Shown piece by piece: positions 16,348 through 23,898 of a stretch of DNA of 38,981 nucleotides (within the stretch, counting starts at the first letter, position 1; the number at the start of each line of letters is the position of its first letter). A program made the translations under genes and the position numbers. Source of the DNA: Oscillospiraceae bacterium (GTDB taxonomy: Bacteria; Bacillota; Clostridia; Oscillospirales; Oscillospiraceae); NCBI GenBank assembly GCA_015067525.1, contig SVMH01000017.1, positions 1 through 38,981 of the forward strand, read 5' to 3'. The notes beneath the pieces are model-generated. The model was not told the DNA's origin. It ran no database searches and was given only the letters and a program-made list of their open reading frames with translations.

Positions 16348-16853
16348 TCTGGCAGATAAAGGGCGAAAAGCTGACGCTGCTTTGGCAGAAATATCGCTTT
16401 GTACTGCTGATATTGCTGGCAGGCCTGCTGCTGATGCTGCTGCCGGGCGGCACCGGAGATACCGAAAAAGACATCGACACGCTGCAGGCAGGCTTTTCGC
16501 TGGAAGATACGGAGCGGCGCATGGAAGATATTCTCTCACGCATCGAAGGCACCGGAAGACTGCAGCTGATGCTGACGCTGAAAGCGGGCTCACAGCTGCA
16601 TCTGGCGGAGGACACCGACCAGACTGTGACGCAGGACGAAATGCAGACTCAAAAAGAAACGGTAACGCTCAACCGCGGAAGCGGCCAACAGGACGTGGTC
16701 GTCACGCAGGAGGTCTATCCGCTCTATCAGGGTGCTTTGGTGGTCTGTCAGGGTGCGGATCAGGCGGCGGTACGATTGGCTGTTACGGAAGCCGTATCCG
16801 CACTGACAGGATTGAGCAGTGACAAAATCAAAGTGGTGAAATGGAATTCATAA
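16344..16853 (+). CDS. spoIIIAG: Stage III sporulation protein AG
   Basis: The 169-residue protein has one membrane helix (about residues 18-36) and a soluble domain beginning near GRLQLMLTL that resembles the ring-building motif of SpoIIIAG. In Bacillus that protein forms a large ring in the channel between mother cell and forespore. It overlaps spoIIIAF by four bases. Confidence 0.9.
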   Translation: MIWQIKGEKLTLLWQKYRFVLLILLAGLLLMLLPGGTGDTEKDIDTLQAGFSLEDTERRMEDILSRIEGTGRLQLMLTLKAGSQLHLAEDTDQTVTQDEMQTQKETVTLNRGSGQQDVVVTQEVYPLYQGALVVCQGADQAAVRLAVTEAVSALTGLSSDKIKVVKWNS

Positions 16854-16867
16854 TGGGGAGGAACGGA

Positions 16868-17389
16868 ATGAAGCAGATTTGGAAGAAGAGGGCTGTGGCG
16901 GCAGCGGTACTGGTGTTTGTGGGGGCGGCAGTTTATCTGAACTGGCGCTATAGCGACCATGTCAGCGACGCGTCCAAGGTATTGGGACAGTCCACACTGG
17001 TCAATGCTCAGCAGGACGGTGCAGCCCAGACCGGCACGGATGATTACTTTGCCACGGCGCGCCTGAGCCGCAAACAGGCGCGTGACAGTGCCATCAGCAT
17101 GCTGCAGGAGGCGGAGGCTGATGAAAATGCCGAGCAGAGCGTGCTGAACGAGGCGTCGGAGACGCTGCAGGTACTGGCTGCCTACACAGTAGCCGAAGCA
17201 CAGATCGAAAGTCTGGTCACCGCCAAAGGCTACGCCGACTGCGTGACATTCATGGGCGCAGACAGCGTCAGCGTAGTGGTTTCGGATGCGGACGGTCTCG
17301 ACGCCACGGATGTGGCGCGGATCAAAGACATCGTCATCAACGAGACCAGCTATACCGCCGAGCAGATCAAGATCATGGAGGCAAATTAA
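16868..17389 (+). CDS. spoIIIAH: Stage III sporulation protein AH
   Basis: The 173-residue protein has one N-terminal membrane helix (VAAAVLVFVGAAVYLNW) and a C-terminal YscJ/FliF-like ring-building domain. The latter is helical (ARDSAISMLQEAE), then has a beta strand pair (SVSVVVSDADGL) and KIMEAN at the end. SpoIIIAH spans the mother-cell face and binds SpoIIQ from the forespore in Bacillus; clostridial SpoIIQ is not in this window. I chose ATG 16868 because GGGGAGG (16855-16861) is ideally spaced. Upstream ATGs at 16841 and 16853 overlap spoIIIAG and lack a ribosome-binding site. Confidence 0.93.
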   Translation: MKQIWKKRAVAAAVLVFVGAAVYLNWRYSDHVSDASKVLGQSTLVNAQQDGAAQTGTDDYFATARLSRKQARDSAISMLQEAEADENAEQSVLNEASETLQVLAAYTVAEAQIESLVTAKGYADCVTFMGADSVSVVVSDADGLDATDVARIKDIVINETSYTAEQIKIMEAN

Positions 17390-17392
17390 TAG

Positions 17393-17430
17393 TTGTATTT
17401 TCCTGACGGAAATGTTATACTAACTATAAT
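17393..17430 (+). promoter_or_regulatory. Overlapping sigma-A-type promoters for asp23-nusB
   Basis: Two registers are visible. TTGTAT (17393-17398), 17 bases, TATACT (17416-17421) is one. CTGACG (17403-17408), 16 bases, a perfect TATAAT (17425-17430) is the other. Either would free the housekeeping genes downstream from the sporulation-controlled spoIIIA transcript. Confidence 0.55.
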
Positions 17431-17468
17431 TGCAATACAAATGATATGAGTTAGGAGACTTTCCGACT

Positions 17469-17828
17469 ATGAGCGATAATAAAGATTACATGATCCATCA
17501 CGAGGATATGGGCACCATCCAGATCTCCGAGGATGTGGTTGCCACCATTGCCACCACCACGACGCTGGAAGTGGACGGCGTGGGCGGCCTGATGAACGCC
17601 AACATGGCAGACTATCTGGGCGGCAAGAAGCTCAGTGCAAAGGGCGTGCGCGTGGAGTTGGTGGACGGCGCCATTCTGGTGCACCTGTTCATCATGATCC
17701 GCTACGGCAGCTCCGTGGCAGAAGTGGCCGGCAAAGTGCAGAGCGGCGTGTATGCGGCGCTGAAGGACATGACCGGTTTCGAGGTCAAGGCTGTCAACGT
17801 CCATGTGGGCGGCATCTGCTTTGAATAA
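17469..17828 (+). CDS. Asp23/Gls24 family envelope stress protein (YqhY-like)
   Basis: The 119-residue protein has the Asp23 pattern: ISEDVVATIATTTTLEVDGVGGL, a variable loop, then GVRVELVDGAILVHLFIMIRYG and a C-terminal VKAVNVHVGGICF. Members are abundant small proteins linked to the cell envelope. The copy between spoIIIAH and nusB corresponds by position to Bacillus YqhY, which has been linked to fatty-acid synthesis control, although accBC are absent here. TAGGAG precedes the start. Confidence 0.92.
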   Translation: MSDNKDYMIHHEDMGTIQISEDVVATIATTTTLEVDGVGGLMNANMADYLGGKKLSAKGVRVELVDGAILVHLFIMIRYGSSVAEVAGKVQSGVYAALKDMTGFEVKAVNVHVGGICFE

Positions 17829-17867
17829 GCATTTATCGATTCGAGAGAGAAAAGGACGATAAAAGTT

Positions 17868-18314
17868 ATGACACGCAACACAGCAAGAGAGATCGCCACC
17901 CATCTGGCTTATGAACTGAGCTTTACCGATTTGTCTGTTGAGGCATTTCTGGATGCACGGCTGTCTGAAGAGAACTTTGAAGCTTTGGCTCTGGAATGCG
18001 AGATCTACACCGATCTTCCCAATGCCAAGCAGGTGCAGTATATCCGCCGTCTGGTTTCCGGCGTGGCAGAGCATGCCGCCGAGCTGGACACTTACATTGA
18101 GCAGTACGCACAGGGCTGGCGTTTTGAGCGTATTTCTCTGGTAGCCTCCGCCATCATGCGCGTGGCTATGTACGAGATCCTCTACATGCCCGACATCCCC
18201 AACGGCGTTGCCATCAACGAAGCGGTGGAGATCGCCAAGAAATACGAGTCCCCTGAGGTGGTCCGTTTTATGAACGGCATTCTGGGCAGTTTCCTGCGCG
18301 GGGAAGTGAAGTAA
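17868..18314 (+). CDS. nusB: Transcription antitermination factor NusB
   Basis: The 148-residue all-helical protein carries the NusB landmarks REIATHLAYELSF near the N-terminus, and RISLVASAIMRVAMYEILYMPDIPNGVAINEAVEIAKKY with a short FMNGILGSF tail. NusB binds boxA RNA with NusE (S10) to promote antitermination of ribosomal RNA transcription. AAAGGAC lies upstream. A 10-bp hairpin follows before xseA. Confidence 0.94.
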   Translation: MTRNTAREIATHLAYELSFTDLSVEAFLDARLSEENFEALALECEIYTDLPNAKQVQYIRRLVSGVAEHAAELDTYIEQYAQGWRFERISLVASAIMRVAMYEILYMPDIPNGVAINEAVEIAKKYESPEVVRFMNGILGSFLRGEVK

Positions 18315-18324
18315 TATCGATCAG

Positions 18325-18351
18325 CAGGCAGAGCAGCAGCTCTGCCTGTTT
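18325..18351 (+). terminator. Hairpin with short T run between nusB and xseA
   Basis: A perfect 10-bp inverted repeat (CAGGCAGAGC / GCTCTGCCTG) with an AGCA loop is followed by only three T. It is either a weak or partial terminator or an RNA-stability hairpin within the nusB-xseA-xseB-ispA transcript. Confidence 0.5.
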
Positions 18352-18372
18352 GTCCATAAGGAGTTGCATACT

Positions 18373-19578
18373 ATGGCCGAGCAGCGAGTCTACGAGGTCT
18401 CCGAAGTCAATCAATACATTAAGAATATTCTCGAAGGCGTGCCGGAACTGGGCGATATTCTGATCCGGGGTGAGCTGTCCAACTATAAGATCTATCCCTC
18501 GGGTCACCATTACTTCACGCTGAAGGACGCGCAGGGCGCTTTGCGCGGCGTTATGTTCAAGGGCTCTGCCATGAAGCTGAAGTTCCGTCCGGAAAATGGC
18601 ATGAAGGTCATTGCCGCAGGACGCATCAGCGTCTTTCCCCGTGACGGCGCCTATCAGCTCTACTGTACAAGCCTTTCGGCCGACGGCGTGGGCGACCTGT
18701 ATGTGGCTTTTGAGCAGCTGAAGGAAAAGCTCTATCAGGAGGGACTTTTTGATCCCGAGCACAAAAAGCCGCTGCCGTCCTATCCGCAGCGCATCGCCAT
18801 CATCACCAGCAGCGCCGGCGCCGCAGTGCACGATATGATCCGCATTCTGCGCCGCCGCTATCCCATTGCCAAGGTACTGCTGCTGCCGGTACGTGTGCAG
18901 GGTGTGGAGGCCCCGCCGGAGATCGTGGGTGCCATCCGCTACGCCAACCGCTGGCAGCTGGCTGATGTGATCATCACCGGCCGCGGCGGCGGTTCCATTG
19001 AGGACCTGTGGGCCTTTAACGATGAGCGCGTGGCCCGCGCCATCTACGCATCCGAGATCCCGGTGATCTCCGCTGTGGGCCATGAGCCGGATGTGACCAT
19101 CTCGGATTTTGTGGCGGATCGCCGCGCATCAACGCCGTCCAACGCGGCGGAGATCGCGGTACCCGATATGACGGAGCTGCTGCGTGGTCTGCAGGCGGCC
19201 GATAACCGTCTGATCCAATCGGAGCTGAACCTGCTGGAGCGGGAAAACCAGCGTCTGACAAGCCTTGCCGGAAAGCGGGCGCTGACCGACCCAACCGCCT
19301 TTTTGCAGGACAAAAAGATGTATCTGGACTATATCCAGCAGAAACTGGGCGGTGCTGCCCGACAGACGCTGGAAGCTGACAGCCGCCGCTTTGCACAGCT
19401 GACGGCTAAGCTGGATGCCATGAGTCCGCTGAAGGTTCTTGGCCGCGGCTATGCCATGGTCCAGAGCGAAGACGGCACGGTGCTGCGCAGCGCACAGCAG
19501 GTAAGTATAGGAGATCAGGTGCATGTGCATTTGGGCGAGGGTACGCTGCACTGCACAGTGAACGATAAAGGGGAATGA
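18373..19578 (+). CDS. xseA: Exodeoxyribonuclease VII large subunit
   Basis: The 401-residue protein has an N-terminal OB fold (YEVSEVNQYIKNIL ... GELSNYKIYPSGHHYFTLKD) and the XseA nuclease core. That core includes RIAIITSSAGAAVHD, ITGRGGGSIEDLWAFNDE and ISAVGHEPDVTISDFVADRRASTPSNAAE. With XseB it degrades single-stranded DNA in both directions. ATG 18373 is nine bases after AAGGAG; a TTG at 18364 is rejected. The stop overlaps the possible upstream start of xseB. Confidence 0.95.
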   Translation: MAEQRVYEVSEVNQYIKNILEGVPELGDILIRGELSNYKIYPSGHHYFTLKDAQGALRGVMFKGSAMKLKFRPENGMKVIAAGRISVFPRDGAYQLYCTSLSADGVGDLYVAFEQLKEKLYQEGLFDPEHKKPLPSYPQRIAIITSSAGAAVHDMIRILRRRYPIAKVLLLPVRVQGVEAPPEIVGAIRYANRWQLADVIITGRGGGSIEDLWAFNDERVARAIYASEIPVISAVGHEPDVTISDFVADRRASTPSNAAEIAVPDMTELLRGLQAADNRLIQSELNLLERENQRLTSLAGKRALTDPTAFLQDKKMYLDYIQQKLGGAARQTLEADSRRFAQLTAKLDAMSPLKVLGRGYAMVQSEDGTVLRSAQQVSIGDQVHVHLGEGTLHCTVNDKGE

Positions 19579-19580
19579 GC

Positions 19581-19808
19581 ATGAAAGAGATGACGTTTGA
19601 GCAGAAAATGGCCCGTCTGGAAGAGATCGTGGCCAAACTGGAAAAGGGCGACGTCCAGCTGGGTGATTCTCTGGCCCTGTTTGAAGAAGGCACTCGTTTG
19701 GTAGCCGCCTGCCGCACGGAGCTGGACAAGGCAGAACAGCAGGTGGTCAAGCTGATGAAAGGTGCGGACGGCGCCCCCGTGGAAAGCGAATTTGCAAGCG
19801 AGGAGTAA
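19581..19808 (+). CDS. xseB: Exodeoxyribonuclease VII small subunit
   Basis: The 75-residue helical protein starts MKEMTFEQKMARLEEIVAKLEKG and has LGDSLALFEEGTRLV, typical of XseB. It binds the coiled-coil region of XseA. I prefer ATG 19581 because AAAGGGG (19567-19573) is seven bases upstream. An ATG at 19575, which overlaps the xseA stop, would add two residues. Confidence 0.92.
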   Translation: MKEMTFEQKMARLEEIVAKLEKGDVQLGDSLALFEEGTRLVAACRTELDKAEQQVVKLMKGADGAPVESEFASEE

Positions 19809-19811
19809 GGT

Positions 19812-20681
19812 ATGGATTATCAGACCCGTTACGCCGCATATCACGCGGCCATTGAAGCATATCTGGCCGGACTTTTCACCCAGGACAAACCCTACGGCAA
19901 GCTGTTTGAATCCATGCGCTACAGCATTCTGGCCGGCGGCAAGCGCATCCGCCCTGTGCTGACGCTGGAATTTGCCCGTCTGGGCGGCATCGACTGGCAT
20001 TTGGCCCTGCCTTATGCCTGCGCGCTGGAGCTGGTACATAATTATTCCCTCATCCACGATGATCTTCCCTGTATGGATGACGATGACCTGCGCCGCGGCA
20101 AACCCACCAACCACAAAGTTTTCGGCGAAACCATGGCCGTACTGGCAGGCGACGCCCTGCAGCCCGAGGCATTTCGCCTGATCGCGCAAGCGCCCGAACT
20201 GAGCGCCCAGAGCCGTATTGAGGCTGTGGAGGTGCTGGCTAAGGCCGCCGGTGCTGACGGTATGGTGGGCGGTCAGGTACTGGACACGGTATGCAACGTG
20301 CAGGACGAGGAAAACCTGACGCTGCTGCATCGGCTCAAGACCGGTGCCATGATCGCAGGCGCCGTCGAATTGGGCTGCGTGGCGGCAGAGATGGATGCCC
20401 AAAAACGGGCACAGGCGGTGGAGTACGCCGCGCAGCTGGGTCTTGCCTTCCAGATCCGCGACGATATGCTGGATGTGGTCGGCGACGAAGAAGTGTTCGG
20501 CAAGCCCATCGGTTCGGACAGGGAAGAAGGGAAAGTCACCTTCGTCGACCTGAGAGGACTGGACGGCTGTGCCCGTCTGGTGGACGAATGTACCGCCCGT
20601 GCCAAGGCAGCCATCGCCGATTGGCCGGAGCACGAATTCCTCTTTGAACTGGCTGACCAGATGGTAGGCCGCACCGTATAA
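19812..20681 (+). CDS. ispA: Geranyl/farnesyl diphosphate synthase
   Basis: This 289-residue trans-isoprenyl diphosphate synthase condenses isopentenyl diphosphate with allylic diphosphates to give C10/C15 products for the quinone and undecaprenyl pathways. It has GGKRIRP near residue 42, the first aspartate-rich motif DDLPCMD at residues 83-89, and the second motif DDMLD at residues 217-221 followed by GKPIGSDREEGK. The short-chain class is assigned from overall similarity; exact chain length is inference. GAGGAG lies upstream. A strong terminator follows, separating it from the OLE RNA and from dxs, which makes its early precursors. Confidence 0.94.
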   Translation: MDYQTRYAAYHAAIEAYLAGLFTQDKPYGKLFESMRYSILAGGKRIRPVLTLEFARLGGIDWHLALPYACALELVHNYSLIHDDLPCMDDDDLRRGKPTNHKVFGETMAVLAGDALQPEAFRLIAQAPELSAQSRIEAVEVLAKAAGADGMVGGQVLDTVCNVQDEENLTLLHRLKTGAMIAGAVELGCVAAEMDAQKRAQAVEYAAQLGLAFQIRDDMLDVVGDEEVFGKPIGSDREEGKVTFVDLRGLDGCARLVDECTARAKAAIADWPEHEFLFELADQMVGRTV

Positions 20682-20688
20682 AACCATA

Positions 20689-20721
20689 ACACCCGCTCTC
20701 GAACGGAGCGGGTGTTTCTTT
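20689..20721 (+). terminator. Intrinsic terminator after ispA
   Basis: A perfect 10-bp stem (ACACCCGCTC / GAGCGGGTGT, 20689-20698 and 20706-20715) with a seven-base loop is followed by a T-rich tail (TTTCTTT). It closes the asp23-ispA unit. Confidence 0.9.
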
Positions 20722-20766
20722 ACAATCAGTTTACACGGTATATACAGAATATGTTGCATATACCAG

Positions 20767-20795
20767 TTGAAAATTCAAAAGAAGTGTGCTATGAT
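20767..20795 (+). promoter_or_regulatory. sigma-A-type promoter for the OLE RNA
   Basis: TTGAAA (20767-20772) and TATGAT (20790-20795) are separated by exactly 17 bases, and each hexamer matches 5 of 6 consensus positions. The expected start point, seven or eight bases downstream, falls at about 20802-20803, the first base of the RNA's closing helix. Confidence 0.72.
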
Positions 20796-20802
20796 AGTCA
20801 TC

Positions 20803-21456
20803 ACTGAACAGCGGCGCAGTATCCTAGTCAGATCTGCCGTCTCCTAAGAAGGGCCTAAAAATCCTTTAAAGGGCACAACTGTGAAGCCACTGGTGCTTGC
20901 TTCTTACGCCCAGTTTGGGGTGGGTGCTGGTGGTAGGTGCGGACTTGTCCGTGCCTGCGGCTGTAGGGCGCTCTCCAATGGCATGGAGAATCCGACCCTG
21001 CTCCCGTGGAGACCTGCTGTTGTGGATGGGCGTACTCCCAACGTGGTAACCGACCCGTCTACGAAGCAGATTGAGAACCTGCAATGCGGTGCTACCCGGT
21101 CTTCGAGCCGTGAACGCTGTGTGCAGAGTAGCCTGCTTTGCGTGGGTATGGCGAATAGGAGAGCTGATGCACGAGAGCCCCGGCCAGGGCAGCAGTGCTA
21201 TTTCCTTGAAACCATGCCTGCAAAAGAAGCTAAGAGACGGTTTGACTGCAGTGGAAATCACCTAGGCTGTCCTATTTCACATGGGGCGCCGGGGGGATTG
21301 CAGTACGGACTAAGTGGCAGTCGGGTACCATGACCAGGCAACATCATGGCATTGCATCGAAGGGGAAACCGCCTGATCGGCGACGAGAGGTGTGCAGTGG
21401 GGAAATCCAACCAGACCTAAGCCGTAAGATTAACTCCCGGAGCTGCCCTGTTCAGT
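20803..21456 (+). ncRNA. ole: OLE (ornate, large, extremophilic) RNA
   Basis: An approximately 654-base non-coding region lies between ispA and the oapA-dxs genes, the genomic position where OLE RNA is found in other Firmicutes. Its ends pair: ACTGAACAG (20803-20811) with CTGTTCAGT (21448-21456). I can see internal hairpins at 20935-20956 (10 bp), 20972-20989 (TCTCCA/TGGAGA) and 21328-21349 (CCATGA/TCATGG). Two GAAA tetraloop hairpins lie near the 3' end (21363-21370 and 21399-21408). Length, position, the neighbouring oapA gene and the 3' GNRA hairpins fit OLE, a membrane-associated RNA that works with OapA, OapB and OapC in stress and magnesium responses. Open frames across it do not resemble proteins. 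The call rests on context and visible structure, not a covariance-model search. Confidence 0.85.
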
Positions 21457-21484
21457 TATTTTTTTATTAAAGGAATGATTTCAC

Positions 21485-22030
21485 TTGAGTGACAGGGAAA
21501 AAAGCAAGAAGAAAAACAGTCACTGGCCGCTGAAGGTCTTTTTGATCTCCGTGGCGCTGTCCGCTGTGCTGAGCTTTTTTTCATCCACCGCTCTGTCCGG
21601 TGCCGGTATCTGGATCGCAGCCTTTGTTCTTGTGGCGTTCATCGGTCTGGGTATCATTTTTGATATGGTGGGCGTGGCCGTGACGGCTGCCGACCCCCGT
21701 CCGTTCCATTCCATGGCGGCCCACAAGGAAAAGGGCGGCCGTGAGGCGGTGCGGCTTTTGAGCAAGGCCAACGAGGTCAGCTCTTTCTGCAACGACGTGG
21801 TGGGCGATATCTGCGGTATCGTCAGCGGCTCCACCGCCGCCGTCATTGTCACGCAGCTGCAGCAGGGTCTGAATACCACCTCCGTTCTGGTCTCCATTGG
21901 CGTCACTGCGCTGATTTCCGGCGCCACCATCGGCGGTAAGGCCCTTGGCAAGAAAGTGGCCATCCATGACAGCACCAGTGTCGTGTACCGCGTGGCCCGT
22001 GTGATGCACACGCTCCATCTTTTCCGCTGA
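21485..22030 (+). CDS. oapA: OLE-associated protein A (membrane protein)
   Basis: The 181-residue protein has a basic N-terminus (REKSKKKN), two hydrophobic segments at about residues 17-37 and 40-67, and further hydrophobic stretches at about 110-125 and 133-148. Between them lies a polar loop with the DxxxD motif DVVGD at residues 104-108. That topology, the motif and the position directly after the large RNA identify OapA, the membrane partner that anchors OLE RNA. The only workable start is TTG 21485, 10 bases after AAAGGA; the nearby ATG at 21475 runs into a stop after five codons. The stop overlaps an ATG that could start dxs. I see no terminator between the RNA and this gene. Confidence 0.88.
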   Translation: MSDREKSKKKNSHWPLKVFLISVALSAVLSFFSSTALSGAGIWIAAFVLVAFIGLGIIFDMVGVAVTAADPRPFHSMAAHKEKGGREAVRLLSKANEVSSFCNDVVGDICGIVSGSTAAVIVTQLQQGLNTTSVLVSIGVTALISGATIGGKALGKKVAIHDSTSVVYRVARVMHTLHLFR

Positions 22031-22044
22031 TGGGAGATGATCTT

Positions 22045-23898
22045 TTGATTCTCGAACGTATCTACGATCCGAAAGATGTAAAGGATCTCAACGACGAAGA
22101 AGCCCGCGTTCTCTGCGGCGAACTGCGCGAATTTCTGCTGGGCCAGGTCTCCCGGACCGGCGGTCATCTTGCGTCCAATTTAGGTGTTGTTGAACTGACG
22201 GTGGCCATCCACCGCGTGTTTGACACTGCCCGCGACAGACTGGTGTTTGACGTGGGTCACCAGTGCTATGTCCACAAGGCTCTGACCGGCCGGCGTGCTA
22301 TGTTTGACACGCTGCGCCAGTTTCAGGGCCTTTCCGGCTTTCCGAAGCCTTATGAGAGTGAACACGACGCTTTTATCGCAGGACATGCCTCCAACTCTGT
22401 GTCTGTGGCGCTGGGTATGGCCCGTGCCCGCACGCAGCAGAAGGAGGACTACCATGTTCTGGCTCTGACCGGCGACGGCGCGCTGACCGGCGGTCTCAGC
22501 TTTGAAGGCCTGAACGATGCCGGTGCATCCCGTGAGCCGCTGATCGTGATCCTCAACGACAACGGCATGTCTATCGATGCCAACGTAGGCGGCATGTCCA
22601 GCCATCTGTCCCATTTGCGCACCAAGCCCGGCTACAATGCGCTGAAAAAGCGTTACCGTCAGGCATTGACCCACTCCAACGTGGGTACGCGCTTCTATAA
22701 CGCCAGCCGCGATGTGAAGCAGTTTTTGAAAAAGTCGCTGCTGCCGGAGAGCACCATGTTTGAGGACATGGGCTTCCACTATATGGGTCCCGTGGACGGC
22801 CACGATGTGGAGGAACTGACCAACGTGCTGCAGTGGGCCAAGGAGCAGCGCTCTCCCGTGCTGGTTCACGTGAATACCGTCAAGGGCAAGGGCTATTCCT
22901 TTGCCGAACAGGAGCCTAATCGCTTCCACGGCGTCTCGCCCTTTGATGTGCAGACCGGTAAGCCGCTCAAGTCCGGCGGTGCCAGCTATTCCTCTGTATT
23001 CGGTGAAGCGCTGACGGAGCTTGCCGCGGAAGATGAGCGCATCTGCGCCATTTCCGCAGCTATGGTGGACGGTACCGGCCTGACACCCTTTGCCAAGGCG
23101 TTCCCCGACCGATTCTTTGACGTGGGTATTTCCGAAGGTCACGCCGTAGCAATGGCCGCAGGCATAGCCAAGCAGGGAAGCATCCCCGTGTTTGCCGTGT
23201 ATTCCAGTTTCTTGCAGCGCGGTTTTGACATGCTGCTGCATGACGTGGCCCTGAGCGGTCTGCATGTGGTGCTGGCTGTTGACCGCGCCGGCCTTGTTGG
23301 TGCCGACGGTGAGACCCACCACGGCTGTTTTGACCCCAATTATCTCGCGCAGATCCCCGGTATGACGGTGCTGTGTCCTGCAAGCTTTGCTGAGCTGCGC
23401 AGTATGCTGCGCAAGGCTGTACTGGAGATCGACGGCCCCGTGGCAATCCGCTATCCCCGCGGCGGGGAAGAAGCGTATCACGACTGCTGCGGCGGCGAAG
23501 CAATGACTACGCTGCATGAAGGCAGCGAGTGTACCATTGTTTCTTATGGCACGCTGATCAATGAAGCACTGAAAGCTGCTGACATTCTGCAGGAAAAGGG
23601 AATCAGCGCGTCTGTTGTGAAGCTCAACCGCATTGCGCCCTTGACCGGCGACGACCTAAAGCCTTTGCATGGCGGCAGTACACTGTTGGTACTGGAGGAC
23701 TGCGTGGAGGCCGGCTGTGTCGGCCAGCGTCTGGCTGCACTGCTGCTGCAGTCGGGTATTGCACCCAAACGGTTGATTTTGAAGAATTCCGGCAGTGCAT
23801 TTGTGCAGCAGGGCAGTGTACCCCAGCTGTATCATGCGCTGGGACTGGATGGTGAAGGCGTGGCCGCCACGCTGGAGGAGGTGCTCCGTGGCTTCTAA
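22045..23898 (+). CDS. dxs: 1-deoxy-D-xylulose-5-phosphate synthase
   Basis: Dxs makes DXP from pyruvate and glyceraldehyde-3-phosphate, the first step of the MEP isoprenoid pathway, using thiamine diphosphate. The N-terminal domain has DVGHQCYVHK and the cofactor motif GDGALTGG at residues 143-150 with NDN at 171-173. The second half has DRAGLVGADGETHHGCFD and AIRYPRGG. I chose TTG 22045, giving MILERIYDP, because GGGAG at 22032-22036 precedes it and the length (617) fits. ATG 22030, overlapping the oapA stop, is the alternative and gives 622 residues. The pathway link to ispA flanks the OLE RNA on both sides. Confidence 0.94.
   Translation: MILERIYDPKDVKDLNDEEARVLCGELREFLLGQVSRTGGHLASNLGVVELTVAIHRVFDTARDRLVFDVGHQCYVHKALTGRRAMFDTLRQFQGLSGFPKPYESEHDAFIAGHASNSVSVALGMARARTQQKEDYHVLALTGDGALTGGLSFEGLNDAGASREPLIVILNDNGMSIDANVGGMSSHLSHLRTKPGYNALKKRYRQALTHSNVGTRFYNASRDVKQFLKKSLLPESTMFEDMGFHYMGPVDGHDVEELTNVLQWAKEQRSPVLVHVNTVKGKGYSFAEQEPNRFHGVSPFDVQTGKPLKSGGASYSSVFGEALTELAAEDERICAISAAMVDGTGLTPFAKAFPDRFFDVGISEGHAVAMAAGIAKQGSIPVFAVYSSFLQRGFDMLLHDVALSGLHVVLAVDRAGLVGADGETHHGCFDPNYLAQIPGMTVLCPASFAELRSMLRKAVLEIDGPVAIRYPRGGEEAYHDCCGGEAMTTLHEGSECTIVSYGTLINEALKAADILQEKGISASVVKLNRIAPLTGDDLKPLHGGSTLLVLEDCVEAGCVGQRLAALLLQSGIAPKRLILKNSGSAFVQQGSVPQLYHALGLDGEGVAATLEEVLRGF

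Noticed and set aside
20866-21333. Open frames of about 130-150 codons on both strands inside the OLE RNA region
   Set aside because: They lack ribosome-binding sites and protein-like composition. The region has paired ends, hairpins and the genomic context of a structured RNA.
20803-21456. Group II intron, RNase P RNA or tmRNA as explanations for the large RNA
   Set aside because: There is no intron-encoded protein, no interrupted gene, no RNase P core motifs and no tRNA-like end; ispA-oapA-dxs context fits OLE instead.
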